Part shown: piece by piece, positions 1 to 7,339 of the stretch
How the letters are laid out: every line of letters starts with the position of its first letter
Numbering within the stretch: the first letter of the stretch is position 1
Assembly (NCBI GenBank): GCA_023451825.1
Contig: JAEXYA010000040.1
Location: 1 to 33,250 of the forward strand
Direction: 5' to 3'
DNA from: Pseudomonadota bacterium
GTDB lineage: Bacteria > Pseudomonadota > Alphaproteobacteria > Rhizobiales > Xanthobacteraceae
Length of the DNA stretch: 33,250 bases
Notes under the pieces: model-generated
Told to the model about the DNA's origin: nothing
Databases searched by the model: none
What the model saw: the letters and a program-made list of their open reading frames with translations, nothing else
Translations under genes and position numbers: made by a program

Positions 1-178
1 GTTGCGCGATGATCGAGGCCGGTAGTGCCGACATCATCGTGACGAACTACCAAGGACTATTGCGCTTGTTGGCGCGTCATCCCCCTCATCTTGTGAGCGG
101 GAAACCCGAGAAGTCCACTTCGCGCAATCACGCGGCAAGGACGGCGCGTGCGCGCAGCAAACGTCATCCCTCACCAAC
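1..178. other. Left edge, no supported gene
   Basis: No convincing gene lies here. A plus-strand frame is open from the edge to base 215, but its second half is an Arg/His/Pro-rich run that overlaps the end of the Tat-signal gene. Its first part (bases 9-105) could be the tail of something outside the window, but I do not recognise it. No terminator hairpin with a T-run is visible. The stretch is best treated as the 3' flank of the minus-strand gene at 179-496. Confidence 0.4.
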
Positions 179-496
179 TCACCAATACCGACGCCGCCAC
201 ACACGCCGACGATAAAGTCGCCGACGTCGCCAAGCCCGCGGTCGCCAGTAACGCCGACGCCACGCGCGCCGACGCCAGCCATAACGCCGCCGGCGCCACT
301 GCACCTGCTCCGGCAGCAGCCGATCCACCTCATCCTGCGACGCCACTGCAGGCTGCGGTTCGTTATCCGGCCTGCGATCCCCGCTTGCGCCAACCGGCGG
401 AAGCGGCGCCGCTTCAGCCGTGGCCAGCGTCTTCGCGACCAGCATGCCGCTCGCCGCAAATGCGAGCCCGAGTTTCAGAAAATGACGGCGCTCCAT
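179..496 (-). CDS. Small Tat-signal exported protein with Arg/Trp-rich tail
   Basis: A 105-residue protein. It begins with a twin-arginine signal: RRHFLK at residues 3-8, then a hydrophobic stretch ending near an Ala-rich cleavage region at about 26-30. Export to the periplasm by the Tat system is therefore inferred. A Pro-rich linker follows, and residues 68-105 are almost entirely Arg, Trp and Tyr, with 22 Arg in 38 residues, built from repeats such as WRRRYW. The start at 496 is chosen because an AGGAGGG ribosome-binding site lies just upstream; the frame stays open further up but without such a site. Similar small Tat-signal proteins with basic aromatic tails occur in Bradyrhizobium relatives. 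Their function is not known to me. The gene stands alone, divergent from higBA. Confidence 0.75.
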   Translation of the reverse strand: MERRHFLKLGLAFAASGMLVAKTLATAEAAPLPPVGASGDRRPDNEPQPAVASQDEVDRLLPEQVQWRRRRYGWRRRAWRRRYWRPRAWRRRRLYRRRVWRRRYW

Positions 497-589
497 CGCG
501 ATCCCTCCTGAGACATGTGCGAGGAAGCTTCGCGCTGGCGGGATGAATGGGCGCTGAATGACATCCGGCCGCCAAACACACAAGGAAAC

Positions 590-617
590 TTGATTTGGTA
601 TCATGTCATGATACAAT
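590..617 (+). promoter_or_regulatory. Probable higBA promoter
   Basis: TTGATT at 590-595 and TACAAT at 612-617 are separated by 16 bases, a good match to a sigma70-type promoter. It ends 21 bases before the higB start codon. The spacer is occupied by the perfect palindrome at 598-614, so repressor binding would block polymerase directly. The promoter is inferred from sequence only. Confidence 0.55.
598..614. promoter_or_regulatory. Palindromic operator, likely HigA site
   Basis: GTATCATG, one central T, then CATGATAC: a perfect 8-bp inverted repeat lying between the -35 and -10 elements of the higBA promoter. HigA-type antitoxins have a helix-turn-helix and normally repress their own operon by binding such palindromes. 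That this one is HigA's operator is an inference from position and symmetry. Confidence 0.55.
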
Positions 618-638
618 GACGCATCTGAGGGTCTATCA

Positions 639-913
639 ATGATCCGAAGTTTCAAGGGCAAGTTTGCAGAAGCTATTCTGGCGGAAAGACGCGCTCCGAA
701 GGGTTTCCCTGCGGATCTGCTCGACGTGACAAGACGAAAGCTGGCGCAGCAGCTGCTCTTGTCGATCTTCGCATTCCGCCCGGCAATCGCCTCGAAGCAC
801 TTCGCGGTGACCTGGTCGGCTATCACTCGATCCGCATCAACGATCAGTGGCGGATCATCTTTCGATGGGAAAATGGTTCGGCGTCGGACGTCGAGATCAT
901 CGACTATCATTGA
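639..913 (+). pseudogene. higB: Frameshifted HigB-type toxin (RelE/HigB fold)
   Basis: Two reading frames together give a HigB mRNA-interferase. Frame one from ATG 639 encodes the N-terminal third (starting MIRSFKGKFAEAI, ending near RRKLAQ). From about base 745 the similarity continues in another frame with VDLRIPPGNRLEAL, then a conserved RINDQWRIIFRW block and a terminal DYH before TGA 911-913. Total length is 275 bases, not a multiple of three and slightly shorter than a normal higB (about 280). This fits a deletion of roughly 7-10 bases in the GCAGCAGCTGCT region. As read, no full toxin can be made. Intact higA follows 14 bases downstream. A sequencing error is the main alternative. Confidence 0.75.
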
Positions 914-927
914 GATCAGAGGCGACC

Positions 928-1230
928 ATGGCACGCAAACTTGCACCCGTTCATCCCGGTGAAATCCTGCGAGAGGAATTTTTGGGGCCGATGCAATTAT
1001 CCGCTTACGCTGTCGCCGCGGCCTGCGGCGTGCCGCGGACGCGGATCGAACGCCTCGCGCGCGAAGAAACGCCTGTGACCGCGGATACAGCCCTGCGGCT
1101 CGCCCGATATTTCGGCACCACACCGAATTTCTGGATGAATCTTCAAGCTCAACACGATCTCGAGCAGGCCGAAGACCAAAGCGCCGACGACCTGAAACGG
1201 ATCAAGCCCGCGAAAAACAAAGCGGCGTGA
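928..1230 (+). CDS. higA: HigA antitoxin, XRE-family
   Basis: A 100-residue HigA/VapI-type antitoxin. The typical opening HPGEILREEF (about residues 9-18) is followed by a helix-turn-helix region at about 20-60, then ARYFGTTPNFWMNLQAQHDLE (about 65-85), highly characteristic of HigA. It should bind HigB and repress the operon. ATG 928 is chosen because homologs start just before the HPGE motif; an in-frame ATG at 847 lies inside higB. It sits 14 bases after the broken higB, so it may now be an orphan antitoxin. Its last codons also form the T-run of the pccB terminator on the other strand. Confidence 0.9.
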   Translation: MARKLAPVHPGEILREEFLGPMQLSAYAVAAACGVPRTRIERLAREETPVTADTALRLARYFGTTPNFWMNLQAQHDLEQAEDQSADDLKRIKPAKNKAA

Positions 1231-1253
1231 CCGATTGCAATCAGTCACGCCGC
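1213..1253 (-). terminator. Intrinsic terminator of pccB
   Basis: A long hairpin at 1222-1253 has 10-bp arms GCGGCGTGAC/GTCACGCCGC, then one mismatch and an inner GATTG/CAATC. Read on the minus strand it is followed by TTTGTTTTT (bases 1221-1213), the layout of a Rho-independent terminator. It lies 25 bases past the pccB stop and overlaps the end of the convergent higA coding sequence. There is no T-run on the plus side, so it looks one-directional. Confidence 0.8.
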
Positions 1254-1278
1254 AGATCAGTCAAAACCGCCGATATTT

Positions 1279-2811
1279 CTACAACGGCATGTTGTCGTGC
1301 TTCTTCATCGGCACTTCCACATGCTTGTCCTTCAGCATCGCCAGCGCACGCGCGATGCGCTTGCGGGTGGAGTGCGGCATGATCACGTCGTCGATATAGC
1401 CGCGCTCGGCGGCCACGAATGGCGACAGGAAGCGGTCTTCATATTCCTTGGTGCGCGCGGCGATCTTTTCGGCGTCGCCGATGTCCTGACGGAAGATGAT
1501 TTCCACAGCACCCTTCGCGCCCATCACGGCGATCTGCGCGGTCGGCCAGGCATAGTTCATGTCGGCGCCGATCTCCTTCGAGGCCATCACGTCGAATGCG
1601 CCGCCATAGGCTTTTCGCGTGATGACGGTGACCAGCGGCACGGTACACTGGCTGTAGGCGAACAGCAGTTTTGCGCCATGCTTGATCAAGCCGCCATATT
1701 CCTGCGCGGTGCCCGGCAGGAAGCCCGGCACGTCGACGAAAGTGACGATCGGAATGTTGAACGCATCGCAGAAGCGCACGAAGCGCGCGGCTTTTCGCGA
1801 GGCATCGCTATCGAGCACGCCCGCCAGCACCATCGGCTGGTTGGCGACGAAGCCGACCGTCTTGCCGGCGATGCGGCCAAAACCGGTGACGATATTCTTC
1901 GCAAACGTATCCGCGAGTTCGAAGAAGTCGCCCTCGTCCACGACCTTCAGGATCAGCTCCTTGATGTCATAGGGCTTGTTCGGATTGTCGGGGATCAGCG
2001 TATCGAGACTGTCATCGGTGCGCTCGATATCGTCGAAGCTTGGCCATTCCGGCGCGCCGGCGGTGTTGTTCGACGGCAGGAAGTCGATCAGCCGGCGCAT
2101 CTGCAGCAGCGTCTCGACGTCGTTTTCGAAAGCGCCATCGGCGATCGAGGATTTTGTGGCATGCACGCTGGCGCCGCCGAGTTCTTCGGCGGTCACGACT
2201 TCGTTGGTGACGGTCTTCACCACGTCCGGTCCGGTGACGAACATGTAGCTGGTGTTCTTCACCATGAAGATGAAGTCGGTCATGGCCGGCGAATAGACGT
2301 CGCCGCCTGCGCACGGTCCCATGATGACGGAGATCTGCGGGATCACGCCTGAGGCCTGCACATTGCGGCGGAACACGTAGGAGTATCCGGCAAGCGCTGC
2401 GACGCCTTCCTGGATGCGCGCGCCGCCGGCGTCATAAAGGCCGATGATCGGCGCCCGCGCCTTCATCGCCATGTCCTGGATTTTCGTGATCTTCAGCGCA
2501 TGGGTTTCCGACAGCGAGCCGCCGAACACCGTAAAATCCTTGGCGAAGACGAAGATCTTGCGGCCGTTCACGGTGCCCCAGCCGGTAACGACGCCGTCGC
2601 CCGGAATCTTGGACTTGTCCATCCCGAATTCCACCGAGCGGTGTTCGACGAACATGTCGAATTCCTCGAAGGATCCCTTGTCCAGCAAGAGCTCGATACG
2701 CTCGCGGGCGGTCAGCTTGCCCTTGGAATGCTGCGAATCGATGCGCTTCTCGCCACCGCCGAGTTTTGCGCCGGCGCGGCGCGCTTCGAGGGTATCCAGG
2801 ATCTCTTTCAT
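1279..2811 (-). CDS. pccB: Propionyl-CoA carboxylase, beta (carboxyltransferase) subunit
   Basis: A 510-residue biotin-dependent carboxyltransferase of the PccB family, full length. It moves the carboxyl group from carboxybiotin to propionyl-CoA to give methylmalonyl-CoA, for propionate and odd-chain or branched amino-acid breakdown. Crotonase-fold landmarks are visible: DAGGARIQEG at 127-136, GPCAGGDVYSP at 165-175, VDVPGFLPG at 359-367 and AYGGAFDVM at 401-409. The start has GGAG close upstream. It is transcribed alone here, with a terminator at 1213-1253. The biotin-carrying alpha subunit is not in the window. A wider acyl-CoA specificity (acetyl-CoA) cannot be excluded from sequence alone. 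Confidence 0.95.
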   Translation of the reverse strand: MKEILDTLEARRAGAKLGGGEKRIDSQHSKGKLTARERIELLLDKGSFEEFDMFVEHRSVEFGMDKSKIPGDGVVTGWGTVNGRKIFVFAKDFTVFGGSLSETHALKITKIQDMAMKARAPIIGLYDAGGARIQEGVAALAGYSYVFRRNVQASGVIPQISVIMGPCAGGDVYSPAMTDFIFMVKNTSYMFVTGPDVVKTVTNEVVTAEELGGASVHATKSSIADGAFENDVETLLQMRRLIDFLPSNNTAGAPEWPSFDDIERTDDSLDTLIPDNPNKPYDIKELILKVVDEGDFFELADTFAKNIVTGFGRIAGKTVGFVANQPMVLAGVLDSDASRKAARFVRFCDAFNIPIVTFVDVPGFLPGTAQEYGGLIKHGAKLLFAYSQCTVPLVTVITRKAYGGAFDVMASKEIGADMNYAWPTAQIAVMGAKGAVEIIFRQDIGDAEKIAARTKEYEDRFLSPFVAAERGYIDDVIMPHSTRKRIARALAMLKDKHVEVPMKKHDNMPL

Positions 2812-2988
2812 GTGCTCCAGCCCGTCAAATTCGCGTGTTTTCGCCCGCTTTGGCGGCGGGGTTTGGGGAGCGTTCTAGCATGGGGTTTTCGGGTCTGGAA
2901 ACGCCCATCCGCATGGCTGCAAATCGTTGAAAACGCATGGCAACGCGGCACCTGCTGCTTATATCCCTCGCAGGCAAGGAGGCCGGGC

Positions 2989-3435
2989 ATGGCGAATATT
3001 CCGATCAACGAAAATGGCGGCGCGGCCACCGGTGGCGTGCGCGATCTGCTGCGCTGGGAGGGTGTCACGCTCTTTGTCGGCATGACGCTGTTCTACTGGA
3101 TCTCCGGCGCCTCCTGGCTGAATTACGCGCTGGTGTTTTTCCTGCCGGATCTCGCTTTCCTGGCCTATCTGGCCGGCCCAAGAATCGGCGCCGGCGTCTA
3201 CAACGCCACGCACGCGACCATCGGCCCATTGCTGCTGGTGCTGTTCGGCCTCGTGACGGCCGAGCCTCTGCCCGGAGCGCTCGCCATGATCTGGCTCGCC
3301 CATATCGGCTTCGACCGCATGCTCGGCTATGGGCTGAAATATGAGACGGGATTTGCCTTCACCCATCTCGGGCGGATCGGAAAGGCCGGCGCGGCGGAGA
3401 CTGCGGTGAAGATCGAGCCGGTCAAGACTCGCTGA
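2989..3435 (+). CDS. DUF4260-type small integral membrane protein
   Basis: A 148-residue protein with about four hydrophobic segments between residues 20 and 115, and a conserved-looking HIGFDRMLGYGLKY stretch near 105-118 typical of DUF4260 proteins. Function is unknown; it is presumably in the cytoplasmic membrane. The start at ATG 2989 is set by the AAGGAGG site at 2976-2982; longer open frame upstream is ignored. It is transcribed divergently from pccB. Its TGA abuts, with no gap, the stop codon of the convergent FlhB-like gene at 3436. Confidence 0.82.
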   Translation: MANIPINENGGAATGGVRDLLRWEGVTLFVGMTLFYWISGASWLNYALVFFLPDLAFLAYLAGPRIGAGVYNATHATIGPLLLVLFGLVTAEPLPGALAMIWLAHIGFDRMLGYGLKYETGFAFTHLGRIGKAGAAETAVKIEPVKTR

Positions 3436-3702
3436 TTAGCGTCCGCGACCCGACAGCCGCAGCACGAAGACCAGAACTTCGGCCACCGCTTTATAGAGCT
3501 CTTCCGGAATCTCGTCGCCGAGCTCGATATTGGAGAGCGCGCCCGCCAGCACTTCATTTTCCTCGATGGGAATGTCGTGCGCCTTGGCGACTTCGATGAT
3601 CTTTTCACCGACGGCACCACGGCCTTTCGCAGTCACACGCGGTGCGCCGGTCTTGTCGTAATGCAGCGCGACCGCGAGCGCGCGTTTCGGCTGTACGATC
3701 AT
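3436..3702 (-). CDS. Stand-alone FlhB C-terminal-domain protein
   Basis: An 88-residue protein matching only the cytoplasmic C-terminal part of FlhB/YscU, the export gate that switches type III substrate class. AVALHYDKTGAP (about 10-21), AHDIPIEEN (about 41-49) and EIPEELYKAVAEVLVFV (about 64-80) correspond to FlhB. The four transmembrane helices are absent, and so is the self-cleaving NPTH motif: the protein begins roughly where FlhB is cut. Short FlhB paralogs of this kind are known in other bacteria (FlhX of Helicobacter pylori is an example). Its ATG overlaps the TGA of the FliK-like gene upstream (ATGA), so the two are probably translationally coupled and functionally linked. Confidence 0.85.
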   Translation of the reverse strand: MIVQPKRALAVALHYDKTGAPRVTAKGRGAVGEKIIEVAKAHDIPIEENEVLAGALSNIELGDEIPEELYKAVAEVLVFVLRLSGRGR

Positions 3703-5354
3703 AGGGCCATGTCCAGGAAATGACCGGCCGACGCGGGTGCGGTCTGTTGCGGCGCGCCTTCGCGCACGACGATATCGCCGGGCTGCAGCTTGGCGCGGAT
3801 CAGCGCCTGGCTCAATTCGCCCGCGCCGGCCTGCAATTGCTGCGCGGTGGCTGGCCGCTCGGCCCACATACGCACGGAGGTCTTCTCGCCCGTCAGCGAG
3901 ATCACCGCATGGATGGGACCGGTCGGCTCGACATCCAGCGAGAAGCGCGCGCACCAGACCTGCTTTGCGGATTCGGCTTCACTGCCCTGCCCACCATCGC
4001 GCGCGATCTCGAACTGCGCGACGGCGGTGCCATGCGGCATCGCGAACGGAATCTCAAAACTCCAGCGCGGCGTCGCCTGATCCATGCGCTGCGCCACCGC
4101 GGCATCGACGCGGTCCGGCAACGATGCGACCTGATGCAAGGTCTGGCGCGCGATCGCTGCGTCGGTATCTGCGAGCAGATGCTGGACGGTCTCGCCGAAC
4201 GGTGCGTTCGCCGCGAGCGTGGGCTGCGCGACCGGCTGCGGCGTCGGCGATGCGCCGCGCAAAGGTGGCGGCGGCAGTTGCGAGCGCAAAGCTTGCGCAT
4301 CGACATATGTGGCGCCGGGCTGCCCCTTGACGGTCGATGCCTGTTGCAGCAACGCGCTTTCGTCCGGCAGTAATTTTGCGATCATCTCGGCAATTTTGCC
4401 GCCGGATTGCTGCGCTCCATTCGCCATCGCACCTGCCGCCTTGGCAGTAGCGGCAGCGACCTGCGGACGGATATCGGACTCGGCGCCTTCCTCTGCAGCT
4501 GCCGACGCCGGCGCCTGCGCAGCATCATCTTTCACTGCGGCTTTCGGCAGCATCGCAGGCACCAGCGTCGCTGCGGCCGCCTGCACCTGCGCGGCAGTCG
4601 TCATCACCACACCTGCGGCCTGCGGCGGCGCCGGCGCGGATTGTGGTACGGCAGGCGCCATTGCTGCGGGCTTGCCGCCAGCATCGCTTGCAAGGGCCGT
4701 CGTCAGTGCCTGCTTGAGCACGACCAGCGCCGCCTTCATGTCCGGCATCGCGCCGGAGGGCGGCGTGCCCTTCGCCAGCGATGCTTCGAGAAACAGACCG
4801 GAGTTCTGAAATGCGGTCTTCACCTCACTGCCGGTGAATTTCGCATCGAGCGGCGGGCGCTGCGCCAGCACCTGCTCGATGGCCTGCTGCAATCTCGGCG
4901 GCAGGTTTTCCAGCGAGGACGCAGCGCCAAGATTGGCGAACAGCGTCGAAAGGCTGGCCTGTTTGGTGACGGCGCCGAGCGCCGCTTGCGATACAGCAAC
5001 CGCTTCAGGTGCAGTGAGCTGCGCCTTGGACGCAGCCAATGTGGTCAGCAGCGTCGCGGTGAGATTGGACGCTGATGCCGAAGCCGCATTATTCGCTGCG
5101 GCCTGCTGCGGCAGCACGGCAAGGCGAATGCCGTCGGCGGTTTGAGACACTGCGAGTTGCAGCGATTGTCCCGCCTGCAGCGGCACCTGCGTCCGCACAT
5201 CGATGGCCTGGCCGGCGATGGATATGCGTGCCTGATTGTTGGCGGAGACTTCGAGCACCCGCGCTGCGACGACGCTCCCAGGCTGAAACGCAACATCGCG
5301 CGCCACGCCTTGCGCGGCGACGAGGGATGGGATCGCATTGACGATAGGCGACAT
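3699..5354 (-). CDS. FliK-like flagellar hook-length control domain protein
   Basis: A 551-residue protein rich in Ala, Gln and Pro. The middle (about 90-420) is low complexity and probably disordered. Residues 431-531 form a Flg_hook (PF02120-type) domain, beginning WSFEIPFAM and ending QPGDIVVREG, as in the C-terminus of FliK hook-length regulators. The N-terminal 75 residues look like a separate small beta domain. FliK proteins measure the hook or needle and then contact FlhB to switch export. Here the partner would be the coupled FlhB-C protein downstream. No other flagellar gene is in the window. A 7-bp hairpin at 5357-5377 lies over the region where a ribosome-binding site would be, and no strong Shine-Dalgarno is seen. 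Confidence 0.82.
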   Translation of the reverse strand: MSPIVNAIPSLVAAQGVARDVAFQPGSVVAARVLEVSANNQARISIAGQAIDVRTQVPLQAGQSLQLAVSQTADGIRLAVLPQQAAANNAASASASNLTATLLTTLAASKAQLTAPEAVAVSQAALGAVTKQASLSTLFANLGAASSLENLPPRLQQAIEQVLAQRPPLDAKFTGSEVKTAFQNSGLFLEASLAKGTPPSGAMPDMKAALVVLKQALTTALASDAGGKPAAMAPAVPQSAPAPPQAAGVVMTTAAQVQAAAATLVPAMLPKAAVKDDAAQAPASAAAEEGAESDIRPQVAAATAKAAGAMANGAQQSGGKIAEMIAKLLPDESALLQQASTVKGQPGATYVDAQALRSQLPPPPLRGASPTPQPVAQPTLAANAPFGETVQHLLADTDAAIARQTLHQVASLPDRVDAAVAQRMDQATPRWSFEIPFAMPHGTAVAQFEIARDGGQGSEAESAKQVWCARFSLDVEPTGPIHAVISLTGEKTSVRMWAERPATAQQLQAGAGELSQALIRAKLQPGDIVVREGAPQQTAPASAGHFLDMAL

Positions 5355-5473
5355 GGCTGCACCCGAGTCTGGTGCAGAATTTCTAGCCGCGCAACGTTAA
5401 CTTCTCATTAAGATGCACGCGTCGGATGGGTTGAGCTTCGCGACTACGCACCTGCGCTCACCTTATCCGACGG

Positions 5474-6247
5474 TCACAGCGCTTTCAGCACCGCCACCGC
5501 GCCGCCGAAATCGACCTTGCGAGCCGCACGTCGTGCCGCGGCTTCCTCGTCGAGGCCCCATTTCTCCGCGTTCCAGTCTTCGTCCACGAATGCGGCAGCC
5601 CAGACCTCGTCGGCGCTCAGCCGGCCACGCAGGAACGCCAATGCGAGTAAGGCCGAGCCGGTGATCGTCGTGACCATATGCAATGCGGCCACGCGCCATG
5701 AGTCCGTCGGCAGCGCCGCTCGCGCCGCGGCAAGCGCTTGCTCCGGCTGGCTCACATGCATCACGCCTTCGGCCAGAATGAAATGCGCGCCGAGATCTTC
5801 GGCCGCCCAGAACAATACGGGATCCCATGCCGCGGCCTCGCGTTCGATCAACGCATCCGGATGCGAGGCCCGGTAGAACAGCAGGTCCGAGCCGAAATAT
5901 TTTGCGATATCCTCGCGCACAGCCGCGATCTGCTCCTCGGTCGAGATCGCATCGAGCACGCTGTTGGCGAGCCGCGTCACCGGCATGCTGAGAGGATCGA
6001 TGAACTCCTGCTGCGCGTCCCACTCGGCCACCATCAGATCCGCGATGGCGCGCGACGGCACGGCGAGCGCATTGCGCGACGGCGTGCGGATCGTCTTGTC
6101 ATCGAGCGTGACGGAATGGCCATCGTCGCCTGCGCTCACGCCGACTTTCGTATAGAAGCGCTTGCGGCGCGTGCCGGTCGATTTCTCGCGCGATTCCTGC
6201 ACGGTGAAGCCGGGCTTGCCATAGACGTCGTCGAACAGTTCACGCAT
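5474..6247 (-). CDS. ATP12-family F1-ATPase assembly chaperone
   Basis: A 257-residue member of the ATP12 family, normal length for alphaproteobacteria. In mitochondria ATP12 binds the F1 alpha subunit during ATP synthase assembly; the bacterial members are presumed to do likewise. Typical stretches are RRKRFYTKVGV (about 28-38), LDDKTIRTP (about 48-56), the WDAQQEFIDPLSMPVTRLANSVLD block (about 76-99) and KYFGSDLLFYRA (about 117-128). The C-terminal part includes the helical TGSALLALAFLRG segment. It follows the small Pro-rich gene by 63 bases on the same strand. A weak GAG precedes the start. Confidence 0.93.
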   Translation of the reverse strand: MRELFDDVYGKPGFTVQESREKSTGTRRKRFYTKVGVSAGDDGHSVTLDDKTIRTPSRNALAVPSRAIADLMVAEWDAQQEFIDPLSMPVTRLANSVLDAISTEEQIAAVREDIAKYFGSDLLFYRASHPDALIEREAAAWDPVLFWAAEDLGAHFILAEGVMHVSQPEQALAAARAALPTDSWRVAALHMVTTITGSALLALAFLRGRLSADEVWAAAFVDEDWNAEKWGLDEEAAARRAARKVDFGGAVAVLKAL

Positions 6248-6310
6248 CGGTCATCTCGATTGAATTGGTTGGCCGCAGCTTACGCGAAGCAAGCGCGCTG
6301 CGCGAGACCG

Positions 6311-6625
6311 TCAGCGATTGGCACAGGAGCGCGAATAGGCAGCGCGATCATTGGGACTGAGCCCGGCCGCGGCGCCATCCTGCAGGCAGGTCGTGATCCG
6401 GTCGCCGAATGACGGCCGCGCCTGCTGCGGCACGTAATTCTGCCGCGGCAGGTCACCCATCTTCGGCACCACCGGCACTTCGATCTTCGGCGGCGGCGGC
6501 GCAGGTGGCGGCGGCACGGTCAGCGCGCCGCTGCCGGGCGGCAGGAATTGCGCGCTGGCCGGGATCGCGGAGAGTGCGAGCAGGACGGCGGCCGCAGATA
6601 TCGCGTGGCGAAGCATATGGTTCAT
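6311..6625 (-). CDS. Small exported Pro-rich protein, unknown function
   Basis: A 104-residue protein. It has a Sec-type signal peptide: MLRHAISAAAVLLAL then a likely cut after PASA at about residue 26. A Pro-rich linker follows (PPPPAPPPPK near 40-49), then a short C-terminal region with two Cys (in TTCLQDG and RSCANR) that could form a disulfide in the periplasm. Start 6625 is preferred because GGGAG lies 11 bases upstream; an ATG at 6646 would place that site inside the gene. I do not recognise the family. Codon use looks like its neighbours, and it lies between bluB and the ATP12 gene on the same strand. Confidence 0.7.
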   Translation of the reverse strand: MNHMLRHAISAAAVLLALSAIPASAQFLPPGSGALTVPPPPAPPPPKIEVPVVPKMGDLPRQNYVPQQARPSFGDRITTCLQDGAAAGLSPNDRAAYSRSCANR

Positions 6626-6661
6626 ATCGTCACGAACTCCCGGCACTCAAGTGCAGACACA

Positions 6662-7339
6662 TCAACGCCGCAGGATGTGATCCGTTGCAGCGCGCCTGAT
6701 CTCCCAGCCTTCGCGCTCCAATTCGGGACGATCGTCCTCGGTCTCGGGAGTGCCGATGCAGAAATAGCCGATCAGCCGCCAGTCGGGAGGAATGTCGAGC
6801 ACTTGGGCAATGACCGCAGGATCGAGGATGGAAACCCAGCCCATGCCGATCCCTTCGGCACGCGCGGCAAACCACATGGTGGTCACCGCGGTCACCACTG
6901 AATATTCCGACATTTCCGGCATGGTGCGACGGCCGACGCCATGTCCAACGTGGGTACCGCGATCCGCGAAGACAGCCAGATGCCCCGGCGCCTCGCGCAA
7001 GCCCGCAAGTTTCAGCCGCGCATAAAGCTGCGCGCGTTCACCGTGATAGGCATCCAGCGCCTCGGCATTGCAGGCAGAAAAATTATCCAGCACGGCCTGA
7101 CGACGGGTGGGATCATCGACGATCACGAAACGCCAGGGCTGGCTGAGCCCGACCGATGGCGCAAGACAGGCCGTTTCGATCAACCGCTCCAGCGCACCCT
7201 CGGGCAGCGGATCGCTGCGAAAGCGCCGGACGTCGCGGCGCCACGCAAACAGATCATGCAGGCGCGCGCGAAACGCATCGTCGAATTCCGGCAAGGCGCT
7301 AGTCTTCCGGCGCGTGTTCGATCGGATCGAACCGGTCAT
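6662..7339 (-). CDS. bluB: 5,6-dimethylbenzimidazole synthase (BluB)
   Basis: A 225-residue nitroreductase-fold protein of the BluB family, which breaks down reduced FMN with oxygen to make 5,6-dimethylbenzimidazole, the lower ligand of cobalamin. Family blocks are WRRDVRRF (33-40), APSVGLSQPWRF (60-71) and AEGIGMGWVSIL (161-172). ATG 7339 would overlap the end of the pseudouridine synthase gene by 41 bases with no strong ribosome-binding site. A TTG at 7294 just past that stop is a possible alternative, since the conserved region begins only near residue 19. No other cobalamin gene is nearby, so it appears as a stray pathway member. Confidence 0.92.
   Translation of the reverse strand: MTGSIRSNTRRKTSALPEFDDAFRARLHDLFAWRRDVRRFRSDPLPEGALERLIETACLAPSVGLSQPWRFVIVDDPTRRQAVLDNFSACNAEALDAYHGERAQLYARLKLAGLREAPGHLAVFADRGTHVGHGVGRRTMPEMSEYSVVTAVTTMWFAARAEGIGMGWVSILDPAVIAQVLDIPPDWRLIGYFCIGTPETEDDRPELEREGWEIRRAATDHILRR

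Noticed and set aside
9..215. Open plus-strand frame at the left edge
   Set aside because: No recognisable domain; the second half is Arg/His-rich and overlaps the Tat-signal gene. It could be a truncated gene end but is not supportable.
738..760. Programmed frameshifting as an explanation for split higB
   Set aside because: There is no slippery heptamer or stimulatory structure, and the joined protein would be short in the middle. A small deletion explains it better.
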